Positions 4,789-11,386 of a stretch of 11,386 nt of DNA are shown one piece after another. Source of the DNA: Campylobacterales bacterium (GTDB lineage Bacteria; Campylobacterota; Campylobacteria; Campylobacterales; Sulfurovaceae); NCBI GenBank assembly GCA_014763905.1, contig JACXUN010000021.1, positions 1 through 11,386 on the forward strand, written 5' to 3'. Each line of letters starts with the position of its first letter. Position 1 is the stretch's first letter. Under the pieces are notes generated by a model. It did no database searches. It was not told the origin of the DNA and was given only the letters and a program-made list of their open reading frames with translations. The position numbers and the translations under genes are program-made.

Positions 4789-7700
4789 ATGTTAACAACC
4801 AAAAAAGCGTTAGGCACCCTCTTATTAAGTGCCTTAGCCATGAGTGGCTGTGTGGATCAGGACAAAACCTCACCAAATCAGGTTTATATTTATAATTATG
4901 ACCCAAATGCGGTTACCACAACTGTAGGGTATCTTATGGACTCTGCGGTTAAGGGACTTAACTACAGTTGTGCTGATGGAGCAAGAGGCGTAACGGATGT
5001 ATCCGGTAAGTTTGAGTGTACTACGATGCCGGCAACGTTCAAACTTGGGGAGATGTTGTTAGGGGAAATTACGGCAGATGAACTGGGTGGAAGTGGTCAG
5101 CAGGTCAAGATTAACTATCTGGTTGATGAAGAGGGCTTAGAGGGACCAAAAACCATTAAACTGGCTCAACTCCTTCAAACTTTGGACAGTGATGGCAATC
5201 CAAGTAACGGAATTGATGTGAGTAGGTATGCGAGCAAATATAAGGCTACGCACAGCTTTGATGACAGTATCGAAGATTTGGCAGACATTGCGGGTATCGC
5301 CCCAGCGGATATCGTCAGTGCCGATAATGCGAAGTATCACCTCCAAGGTAATACCAAAAAAGAGATTCTCACCGGAAATATTACCAGTGACACCACTTTA
5401 ACAGCCGATAAAATATGGGTCATTGATGGACTAGTCGTCGTAACAAAGGGTGCGACATTGACCATCGAACCGGGAACGGTTATCGCCGGAAAAGACGGAA
5501 CTGGGTCGGCTACCTCGTATATGATTATCGATAAGGGAGCGAAGATCATGGCAGAGGGAACGGAAGCTAGTCCGATTGTTTTCACTTCTGAAAAAGCGGT
5601 CAACGGTTCTGAAGCAGCAGTGGGTCAGTGGGGTGGACTTGTCATTATTGGTAAAGCAGCCAATGATCAAGTCCAACCATACGAAGTTAATACTGCTTTT
5701 GTTCCTGATAGTAGTGACCTAGAAGATAATTCAGGAGTACTTAACTATGTAAAAATCCTCAACTCCGGTATCACGATGGAGCAAGATAAAGAGATCAACG
5801 GTCTTAGCTTGGTGGGTGTCGGTAGCGGAACCACCATCAAAAACATTACCGTAGAGAAATCAGATGATGACTGTATCGAAATCTGGGGCGGTACGGTGAA
5901 TCTGAGCCATATCAAAGTACGTGAGTGTACCGATGATCAATTTGATATCGATGATGGATATGCGGGAACGGTTACCAATCTGGATATCCATCAAACCGCA
6001 ACCAACTCTGGTAATGCCGGAATCGAGATGTCAGGTGATACCTATGCAACTTTTGATGGATTTACCATTATCCAAGATGCTTCAGTTAAAGAGGGGGGAA
6101 TCTTCTTCAAAAAAGACGGTATTGGTGGTCACTTCAAAAACGGTATTGTTCGAGACAACAGCCAGAATGGATATGGTGCCATCTACTCACAAGGTGAGGC
6201 AGATGTGGACAATACCACCTTTGAAAATGTGAAGTTAGTCGGTTCCAGTACCGATGCCCGCTTCATCGATGCGACTGAGGGCGGTTCGGCTATGGCTCTT
6301 CAGGATAAATTTGATGCCGGTGAAGCCAATGCCCGAGCGACTCAAACCCTCTCCGGAACCATTACCTCGGATAAAACTTTGACATCCAACAAAATTTGGG
6401 TACTCGATGGACTGGTGACGGTAGAGAATGGTGCGAAACTCACCGTAGAACCGGGGACGGTAGTAGCCGGAAAAGACGGAACCGGAAGTGCGACCTCTTA
6501 TATGATCGTTGATAAAGGTTCACAGATCATTGCTGATGGGAACGAAAGCTTCCCGATTATCTTTACCTCAGAAAAAGCATATGTACAAGGAGACGAAGAT
6601 GCGGTCGGACAGTGGGGTGGACTCGCCATTATCGGTAATGCCGGAAATGATCAAACCGATGCGTATGAGGTCAACAGTGCGTATGAACCGGGAGATACCA
6701 ATCTAGCCGATAACTCAGGGGTACTGAAGTATGTTTCGATTCTTAATTCCGGTATCACGATGGCTCAGGACAAAGAGATCAACGGACTTAGCCTTATCGG
6801 TGTCGGGTCTGGAACCACCATCGAAAATATTACCGTAGAGAAATCAGATGATGACTGTATCGAGATTTGGGGTGGTACGGTGGATCTAACCGATGTAAAA
6901 GTTAGAGAGTGTACGGATGACCAGTTTGACATCGATGATGGATATGCCGGAACCGTTAGAAACCTCGATATCCATCAAACTTCAGAAAACTCAGGAAATG
7001 CCGGGATTGAGATGTCGGGTGATACGTATGCAACGTTTGACGGATTTACGATTATCCAAGATGCGTCGCACAAAGAGGGTGGAATCTTCTTCAAAAAAGA
7101 CGGTATCGGCGGTCACTTCCTCAATGGTACGATCACGGATAACTCTAGTGATGGAGCGGGAACTATCCATTCACTCGGTACGGCTGATATTGCCAATACC
7201 ACGTTTGAGAATATTACACTGGGCGGAACCAGCAGTGATGCGAAATTTACCAATGATTCGACAGGCGGTTCGGCAACGGAGCTTCAAGGAAAATTTGACA
7301 AAGGTACCAAAAACAGTGTTGATGGACCAAAAAAGCAAGAGACGATCAGCGGAAATATCGGTACCGATAGAACCCTAACCAGTGACAAAGATTGGATTTT
7401 AGACGGATTGGTTGTGGTTCAAAGCGGTGCAACACTTACTATTCAAGCCGGAACGACGATCGCCGGAAAAGACGGAACCGGAAGTGCGACCTCTTATATG
7501 ATTGTTGAAGCAGGTGGAAAGATTATTGCTGAGGGAACTAAGAGTGATCCGATTATCTTTACTTCGGAAAAAGCGTTGAACAATAAAGCTTCTGCTGTCG
7601 GTCAATGGGGTGGACTCACCATTATCGGAAATGCCGGAAATGATCAGACCAAAGCGTATGAGGTTAACACCGCTTATGCACCGGGTAAATCAGATCCGAC

Positions 7701-8316
7701 AGATAACTCTGGGACACTTCAATATGTCAAAATCTTGAACTCCGGTATCACGATGGCTCAGGACAAAGAGATCAACGGACTTAGCCTTATCGGTGTCGGG
7801 TCTGGAACCACCATCGAAAATATTACCATAGAGAAATCAGATGATGACTGTATCGAGATTTGGGGTGGTACGGTTAATCTGAGCCATATTAAAGTACGAG
7901 AGTGTACCGATGACCAATTCGATATCGATGACGGATATGCCGGAACGGTTACCGATCTTGATATTCACCAAACTGACAAAAATTCCGGGAATGCTGGAAT
8001 CGAAATGTCAGGTGATACCTATGCGACTTTTGACGGATTTACCATTATCCAAGATGCGTCGCACAAAGAGGGGGGAATCTTCTTCAAAAAAGATGGTATC
8101 GGCGGTCACTTCCTTAACGGTACGATAACCGACAACAACACCAACGGAGCCGGTGCGATTCATTCACTGGGTGTGGCGGATGTTGCCAATACGACCTTTG
8201 AAGGGGTTACCTTAAATGGAAGCAGCAGTGATGCGAAGTTCACCAACGACAGTTCAGGCGGTTCGGCAACAGAGATTGAACAGAAGTTTGATGCCGGAAC
8301 CAATAACAGTAAGTAA
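4789..8316 (+). CDS. Large beta-helix lipoprotein with three tandem ~330-residue units
   Basis: This 1175-residue lipoprotein has a signal peptide ending in MSGC (lipidated Cys21), so it is expected in the envelope, possibly surface exposed. Residues about 42-190 are a distinct N-terminal region (GYLMDSAVKGLNYSC, then DVSGKFEC) of a kind seen at the start of other bacterial surface lipoproteins. Three copies of the unit found once in the protein at 3335 follow: residues 192-518, 519-850 and 851-1175. Each unit has WVLDGLVVV-like and GATLTIEPGT-like strands, PIVFTSEKA, GQWGGL.IIG.A, ILNSGITM.QDKEINGLSL, SDDDCIEIWGG, RECTDDQFDIDDGYAGTV, GNAGIEMSGDTYATFDGF and KEGGIFFKKDGIGGHF. The fold is probably a right-handed parallel beta-helix. 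No catalytic motif is recognised. GGAGT precedes the ATG. It is the first gene of an apparent operon with a TonB2-type energy module 29 bp downstream, which suggests a partnership with an outer-membrane process; the substrate is unknown. Confidence 0.82.
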   Translation: MLTTKKALGTLLLSALAMSGCVDQDKTSPNQVYIYNYDPNAVTTTVGYLMDSAVKGLNYSCADGARGVTDVSGKFECTTMPATFKLGEMLLGEITADELGGSGQQVKINYLVDEEGLEGPKTIKLAQLLQTLDSDGNPSNGIDVSRYASKYKATHSFDDSIEDLADIAGIAPADIVSADNAKYHLQGNTKKEILTGNITSDTTLTADKIWVIDGLVVVTKGATLTIEPGTVIAGKDGTGSATSYMIIDKGAKIMAEGTEASPIVFTSEKAVNGSEAAVGQWGGLVIIGKAANDQVQPYEVNTAFVPDSSDLEDNSGVLNYVKILNSGITMEQDKEINGLSLVGVGSGTTIKNITVEKSDDDCIEIWGGTVNLSHIKVRECTDDQFDIDDGYAGTVTNLDIHQTATNSGNAGIEMSGDTYATFDGFTIIQDASVKEGGIFFKKDGIGGHFKNGIVRDNSQNGYGAIYSQGEADVDNTTFENVKLVGSSTDARFIDATEGGSAMALQDKFDAGEANARATQTLSGTITSDKTLTSNKIWVLDGLVTVENGAKLTVEPGTVVAGKDGTGSATSYMIVDKGSQIIADGNESFPIIFTSEKAYVQGDEDAVGQWGGLAIIGNAGNDQTDAYEVNSAYEPGDTNLADNSGVLKYVSILNSGITMAQDKEINGLSLIGVGSGTTIENITVEKSDDDCIEIWGGTVDLTDVKVRECTDDQFDIDDGYAGTVRNLDIHQTSENSGNAGIEMSGDTYATFDGFTIIQDASHKEGGIFFKKDGIGGHFLNGTITDNSSDGAGTIHSLGTADIANTTFENITLGGTSSDAKFTNDSTGGSATELQGKFDKGTKNSVDGPKKQETISGNIGTDRTLTSDKDWILDGLVVVQSGATLTIQAGTTIAGKDGTGSATSYMIVEAGGKIIAEGTKSDPIIFTSEKALNNKASAVGQWGGLTIIGNAGNDQTKAYEVNTAYAPGKSDPTDNSGTLQYVKILNSGITMAQDKEINGLSLIGVGSGTTIENITIEKSDDDCIEIWGGTVNLSHIKVRECTDDQFDIDDGYAGTVTDLDIHQTDKNSGNAGIEMSGDTYATFDGFTIIQDASHKEGGIFFKKDGIGGHFLNGTITDNNTNGAGAIHSLGVADVANTTFEGVTLNGSSSDAKFTNDSSGGSATEIEQKFDAGTNNSK
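5362..6342 (+). repeat. Beta-helix unit 1 of 3
   Basis: This is the first tandem copy within the large lipoprotein, 327 codons. It holds C362 in SDDDC and C380 in RECTDD, 18 residues apart, a pair that recurs in every unit and in the single-unit paralogue. Confidence 0.85.
6343..7338 (+). repeat. Beta-helix unit 2 of 3
   Basis: This is the second tandem copy, 332 codons. Its segment 6748-6881 is identical at 133 of 134 bases to 7741-7874 in unit 3, which points to recent gene conversion or duplication. Confidence 0.85.
7339..8313 (+). repeat. Beta-helix unit 3 of 3
   Basis: This is the third tandem copy, 325 codons, ending just before the stop codon. It shares long near-identical nucleotide stretches with unit 2 in its core. 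Confidence 0.85.
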
Positions 8317-8335
8317 AAATAACAGTCAGTAAAAA
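8304..8335 (+). repeat. 16-bp tandem duplication at the gene end
   Basis: TAACAGTAAGTAAAAA (8304-8319) is followed directly by TAACAGTCAGTAAAAA (8320-8335), with one mismatch. The first copy contains the lipoprotein stop codon. The second leads into the AAGGAG ribosome binding site of the next gene. Confidence 0.7.
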
Positions 8336-8345
8336 AGGAGCGTAC

Positions 8346-9119
8346 ATGTTTATACCATACAAAAAAGCACTGCTTAGCACCGTGGTTTGTGGGGTCGTAT
8401 TGGGAACGACCGCCCTTCATGCCGACAATGACAGCATTGTCAATTCGATCATGAAGCTCAGAGCCGATGTGGAGTCGCTCTACAGTCAGATCGATGATAA
8501 CAAAGAGGCGTACAAAGCCGAACTCAAATCGTATACGATGCAGAGTACCGATAATGAGGCACAGATCAATCGGCAAGAGACCGCTATCAAAATGGTAGAT
8601 GCAGAGATCAAAGATGCCAACCAAAAGCTCACAGAACTCTCCAATAAGAATGATAGTATTGCACCGCTTTTGTTGAGTGCATTGGATGCGTTAGAGAGTT
8701 CGGTCAAGAGCGGTATACCGTTCAAAAAAGAGCAGCGGCTAGCCGATATTGCCAAGTTGAGAACAGAACTTAATAACGGTGATATTACCGAAGAGAAAGC
8801 TCTCTCTTTGATCTGGGCAAGCTATGATGATCAAGTTCGATTGACCAAAGAGATTGGATTGTTTAAACAAGATATTACCGTAGACGGTGAAACTAAACTT
8901 GCAAAAATTGCAAAGCTTGGTTCCGTGATGCTCTACTTTGCGACACCAGATGATCAGGTAGGATATCTGCAAAAAGACAAAAATGGTTACAGCTACAAAG
9001 TGGCAACTAATGAAGCAGACCGCAAAAAGATCGTGGCACTATTTGATGCGTTGCAAAAACAGATTCGTACAGGGTACTTCTCCCTGCCTAATGCTTTAGT
9101 TTTAACGGAGAGTAAATAA
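8346..9119 (+). CDS. DUF3450 family periplasmic protein of a TonB2-type system
   Basis: This 257-residue exported protein has a Sec signal peptide with likely cleavage after ALHA (residue 26), a coiled-coil-like region at about 30-110 rich in Asp, Lys and Gln, and the DUF3450 signature SGIPFKKEQRLADIAKL (near residues 122-138). The following part, with YDDQVRLTKEIG and SVMLYFATPDDQVGYLQKD, also fits the family, as does the length (about 250). DUF3450 proteins are typically encoded directly before ttpC-exbB-exbD-tonB2 in marine proteobacteria and are thought to act in the periplasm with that energy-transducing complex; the exact task is not known. AAGGAG lies 5 nt before the ATG. It follows the large lipoprotein by 29 bp and overlaps the next gene at a TAATG junction, which indicates one operon and translational coupling. 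Confidence 0.85.
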   Translation: MFIPYKKALLSTVVCGVVLGTTALHADNDSIVNSIMKLRADVESLYSQIDDNKEAYKAELKSYTMQSTDNEAQINRQETAIKMVDAEIKDANQKLTELSNKNDSIAPLLLSALDALESSVKSGIPFKKEQRLADIAKLRTELNNGDITEEKALSLIWASYDDQVRLTKEIGLFKQDITVDGETKLAKIAKLGSVMLYFATPDDQVGYLQKDKNGYSYKVATNEADRKKIVALFDALQKQIRTGYFSLPNALVLTESK

Positions 9120-10441
9120 TGAGAAAATTTTATACGACACTAATGGTTCTACTTTTGAGCAGTACGGTACTCTTTGCCGATGAGCTGAGCGATGCATACA
9201 ATAAAGAGTACACTTTCCTCAAAGCCCAAAAAGCAGAACTCCAAAGCCGATTAACCAAAGAGAAGGCTCAACAAGCAGCTGACCTTGCCAAAGCCAAAGC
9301 CAAAGCCAAAACATCACAAGATGCGTACCTCAATCTCAGTGAAACGCTCAAAGCCAAACAAGAGCAGCTTGCCAAGATCAAAGAGAAAATCGATGACAAA
9401 AAGGATAATGCCGAGATCACCGGTTCGGTCGTGATTCAGGCCAAATCGACCCTTGAAACTTACGGTATAGCGATGGATGAGAGCAACCAAACAACCGATA
9501 TCCAAAGAATGGAGCAAGCGTTTAGCGATGCCTTGGCCCTTTATACGAAACTCTCTTCGATTCAGACTAAAAAAGGGAAGTTTTATCTCCCGAACGGTTC
9601 AATCGCCCAAGGAGATATCGTCAAGGTAGGAAATATCGCAGCATACGGTATCGCACAAGAGGCAGCCGGAGCTTTAGCCCCGGCTGGAAACGGTGAGTAT
9701 AAACTCTGGAATGCAGTAGGCTCGGCGGATGATGCCAAGGCGCTTTTTGCTAAAGAGATGCGACCCGATCTGAATATCTTCGTCTATGAGAACCTCGACA
9801 AAGAGGTAGAGTATCAAAAAGAGAAGACAATGGATGATACACTCAAAGCAGGTGGGGTAATCGGATATGTAATTCTTGCATTGGGTGCGTTTGGTCTACT
9901 GCTGCTGTTGGTTCGTGTTTTTGTTCTTTTGGGTGCTGGTTCAAGTGTGGATAAGATCACCGGTATTGTGGTAGAAAAAGTTAAAAACGGTGAAGGAGAT
10001 TCAGCACTGGATGCGATCAAAAACTTCGACGGTTCAACCGCACGGGTAATCAAGGCAACATTGAGAAATATTAGAAGAGGACGAGAGCATATCGAAGATA
10101 TCATTATGGAAAACATCTTGAATGAGCAGAGTAAGATTGACCGTTTTGGTAACTTCGTATTGGTTATCGCTGCCGTAGCTCCACTCCTTGGACTTTTGGG
10201 AACCGTTACGGGTATGATCGCGACGTTTGATGTGATTACCGAGTACGGTACCGGTGATCCGAAACTTCTTTCTGGCGGTATCTCAGAAGCATTGGTTACT
10301 ACGGAATTCGGTCTTATTGTGGCGATTCCGCTTCTGTTAATAGGAAACATGCTCTCTGGTTGGGCACAAAATATCAAAGACTCTATGGAGCATAGTGCAC
10401 TTCATATCGTCAATATCTTTCAAAAGCACAGCACAAAATGA
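9119..10441 (+). CDS. ttpC: TtpC-like MotA/TolQ/ExbB proton channel protein with periplasmic N-domain
   Basis: This 440-residue protein is longer than classical ExbB. It has a signal peptide (cleavage near LFA-DE, residue 20), a Lys/Ala/Gln-rich coiled coil at about 22-105 and a periplasmic domain to about 240. Three membrane segments follow: VIGYVILALGAFGLLLLLV (about 246-265), a second with VAPLLGLLGTVTGMIATFD (about 342-370) and a third with TTEFGLIVAIPLLLIGNML (about 393-415). The last two carry the ExbB/TolQ/MotA channel motifs (GLLGTV.GMI.TF, TTEFGL..AIP). This architecture and its position between DUF3450 and a second ExbB match TtpC of the Vibrio TonB2 system, an inner-membrane component needed for TonB2 energy transfer to outer-membrane receptors. 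The start overlaps the DUF3450 stop (TAATG) and the stop overlaps exbB2 by 4 bp (ATGA), so the genes are coupled. Confidence 0.88.
   Translation: MRKFYTTLMVLLLSSTVLFADELSDAYNKEYTFLKAQKAELQSRLTKEKAQQAADLAKAKAKAKTSQDAYLNLSETLKAKQEQLAKIKEKIDDKKDNAEITGSVVIQAKSTLETYGIAMDESNQTTDIQRMEQAFSDALALYTKLSSIQTKKGKFYLPNGSIAQGDIVKVGNIAAYGIAQEAAGALAPAGNGEYKLWNAVGSADDAKALFAKEMRPDLNIFVYENLDKEVEYQKEKTMDDTLKAGGVIGYVILALGAFGLLLLLVRVFVLLGAGSSVDKITGIVVEKVKNGEGDSALDAIKNFDGSTARVIKATLRNIRRGREHIEDIIMENILNEQSKIDRFGNFVLVIAAVAPLLGLLGTVTGMIATFDVITEYGTGDPKLLSGGISEALVTTEFGLIVAIPLLLIGNMLSGWAQNIKDSMEHSALHIVNIFQKHSTK
9287..9310 (+). repeat. Four GCCAAA hexanucleotide repeats
   Basis: Four perfect copies of GCCAAA encode an Ala-Lys run in the coiled coil of the TtpC-like protein. 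Copy-number changes would keep the frame and alter coil length by two residues per copy. Confidence 0.75.
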
Positions 10442-11070
10442 ATGAGTACTATGCAATAAGTAGTTATCTTGACCTCTTTGTCGGGTTTATGAATGCCGGA
10501 GGGTCAGTGATGTGGGTGCTTTTTGTACTCAACTTGCTACTCTGGTATGGGCTGGGTTATCGCTACTTAGTACTCCAAAGAGGAACACTGGGAAACGTTC
10601 GACGGCAGATTGACAAGCACGTCAATCGAGGTGAAAAACAGAAAATGAGAGGAATGCTGGACTATGCCATTGCCGATGCACTGGTTGCTGCTGAGGAAGC
10701 AAAGCGAGTTAACATGAAGTGCCGTGACTATATTCATGATGCACTCTTTCCTTATATCATTACTATAGGGAAATACTCAACAATGGTTAAAACCATCGTG
10801 GTATTGGCTCCGTTAATTGGACTGCTTGGAACTGTTATGGGGATGATTGAGACCTTCGATGCGTTACAGTCTAGTTCCATGTTTTCCCAAGGAACCAGTA
10901 TCTCAGGCGGTATTTCCAAAGCTCTTTTTACCACGGAGTTGGGGTTGGTGGTTGCCGTACCGGGGCTTATTTTAGGAAAGATTCTTGATCGAAAAGAGGA
11001 CAGTTTTGCTCTGGAGTTTGAGCAGATTGCCGACATAATATGTACAAAGGAAGAGGATGAGATTCAGTAG
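10438..11070 (+). CDS. exbB: ExbB2-type proton channel subunit
   Basis: This 210-residue inner-membrane protein of the MotA/TolQ/ExbB family has a first membrane segment at about 17-40 (AGGSVMWVLFVLNLLLWYGL), a cytoplasmic stretch, then VVLAPLIGLLGTVMGMIETFD (about 121-141) and LFTTELGLVVAVPGLILGKIL (about 163-183). These carry the conserved GLLGTV.GMI and TTELGL..AVPG motifs. With ExbD it forms the proton-driven stator that energises TonB. It lacks the long periplasmic domain of the preceding TtpC-like protein, so the operon encodes two different ExbB-like subunits, as in TonB2 systems. Start and stop overlap the neighbouring genes (ATGA at 10438; 14-bp overlap with exbD), which indicates coupled translation. 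Confidence 0.9.
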   Translation: MNEYYAISSYLDLFVGFMNAGGSVMWVLFVLNLLLWYGLGYRYLVLQRGTLGNVRRQIDKHVNRGEKQKMRGMLDYAIADALVAAEEAKRVNMKCRDYIHDALFPYIITIGKYSTMVKTIVVLAPLIGLLGTVMGMIETFDALQSSSMFSQGTSISGGISKALFTTELGLVVAVPGLILGKILDRKEDSFALEFEQIADIICTKEEDEIQ

Positions 11071-11386
11071 AGCTAAGAGACAAAGTGTAGATAATGTGGA
11101 TGTTTCGCCATTGATTGATATGGTATTTATCCTCCTTATCTTCTTTATGGTTACCACCACATTCGTCAAAGATATGAAACTGGATATCAATAGACCTTCA
11201 GCGGCTTCGGCAAGCAAAGCTGACTCCAAAGTGATTCGGGTCTATATCGATAATGCCGGAGAGGTCTATATCGATAACCAACCGGTTAAAGTATGGGCGA
11301 TCCAGAGTAAAGTACGCGATATGCTGCGAACATCAACCGAAAAATCGGTACTGGTTATCACCGATGACGGGATTCCAGTAGAGAAG
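11057..11386 (+). CDS. exbD: ExbD2-type biopolymer transport protein (3' end outside window)
   Basis: An open frame of 110 codons runs to the window edge without a stop. The start ATG at 11057 lies inside the end of exbB and is preceded by AAGGAAGAGG. A short basic N-terminus (MRFSRAKRQ) is followed by the ExbD hallmark VDVSPLIDMVFILLIFFMVT, which holds the proton-carrying Asp in one membrane helix. A periplasmic domain with DNAGEVYIDNQPV and VLVITDDGIPVEK follows. ExbD couples the ExbB channel to TonB. About 20-30 residues of a typical ExbD are missing; TonB2 is expected next. Confidence 0.9.
   Translation, partial: MRFSRAKRQSVDNVDVSPLIDMVFILLIFFMVTTTFVKDMKLDINRPSAASASKADSKVIRVYIDNAGEVYIDNQPVKVWAIQSKVRDMLRTSTEKSVLVITDDGIPVEK

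Noticed and set aside
5362..8313. The three ~1-kb repeats as insertion sequences or a CRISPR-like array
   Set aside because: They are in-frame protein repeats inside one lipoprotein, without transposase, terminal inverted repeats or spacers.
8160..8624. Minus-strand 154-codon reading frame opposite the lipoprotein end and DUF3450 gene
   Set aside because: It lies antisense to two well-supported genes with signal peptides and family motifs; its translation shows no recognisable domain.

Overview
The window looks like chromosomal DNA of a free-living, probably marine or sulfur-oxidising member of the Campylobacterota (Sulfurimonas/Sulfuricurvum/Sulfurovum type). This is inferred from the codon style, the OlsF-type acyltransferase, the DUF3450-TtpC-ExbB-ExbD gene order and an operator pattern close to the Campylobacter PhosR box. 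The genus cannot be fixed from the sequence alone.

Layout. (1) Positions 1-473 hold the 3' end of a C5-cytosine DNA methyltransferase in visibly more AT-rich DNA, followed by a REP-like palindrome. (2) Positions 555-976 (minus) hold a small ankyrin-repeat protein split into two reading frames that meet at a TAATG; this is either a frameshifted gene or a coupled pair. (3) Positions 977-1420 carry no protein gene, but contain two phased GTWAC operators and a 137-nt segment closed by a perfect 10-bp inverted repeat. (4) Positions 1421-3142 (minus) hold a two-domain acyltransferase of the OlsF type (ornithine lipid synthesis). (5) Divergent from it, 3335-4540 (plus) encodes a beta-helix lipoprotein with one large repeat unit, followed by a strong hairpin terminator. 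(6) Positions 4789-11386 (plus) look like one operon. It starts with a 1175-residue lipoprotein holding three tandem copies of the same unit, then DUF3450 periplasmic protein, TtpC (long ExbB-like), ExbB2 and ExbD2 (cut by the window edge). The last four genes are a TonB2-type energy module; TonB2 and a TPR protein are expected just downstream.

The main observation is regulatory. Four intergenic sites carry GTAAC/GTTAC-like half-sites at exactly 11-bp spacing, with A-rich spacers. The site upstream of the big lipoprotein operon reads GTAAC-C-AAAA-T-GTAAC, which parallels the published C. jejuni PhosR box (GTTTC-N-AAAA-N-GTTTC) and the 11-bp direct-repeat design of PhoB boxes. Three of the four lie 10 bp, or possibly one further helical turn, from a -10-like hexamer. 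Ornithine lipids are phosphorus-free lipids commonly made during phosphate limitation, so an olsF-like gene beside such an operator fits.

My working model is a phosphate-limitation (or other OmpR/PhoB-family) regulon. It would couple membrane lipid replacement to a TonB2-powered envelope system that includes two related, Asp/Cys-patterned beta-helix lipoproteins of unknown function. Operator and repeat spacing, motifs and gene order are seen in the sequence; the regulator's identity and the role of the lipoproteins are inference.
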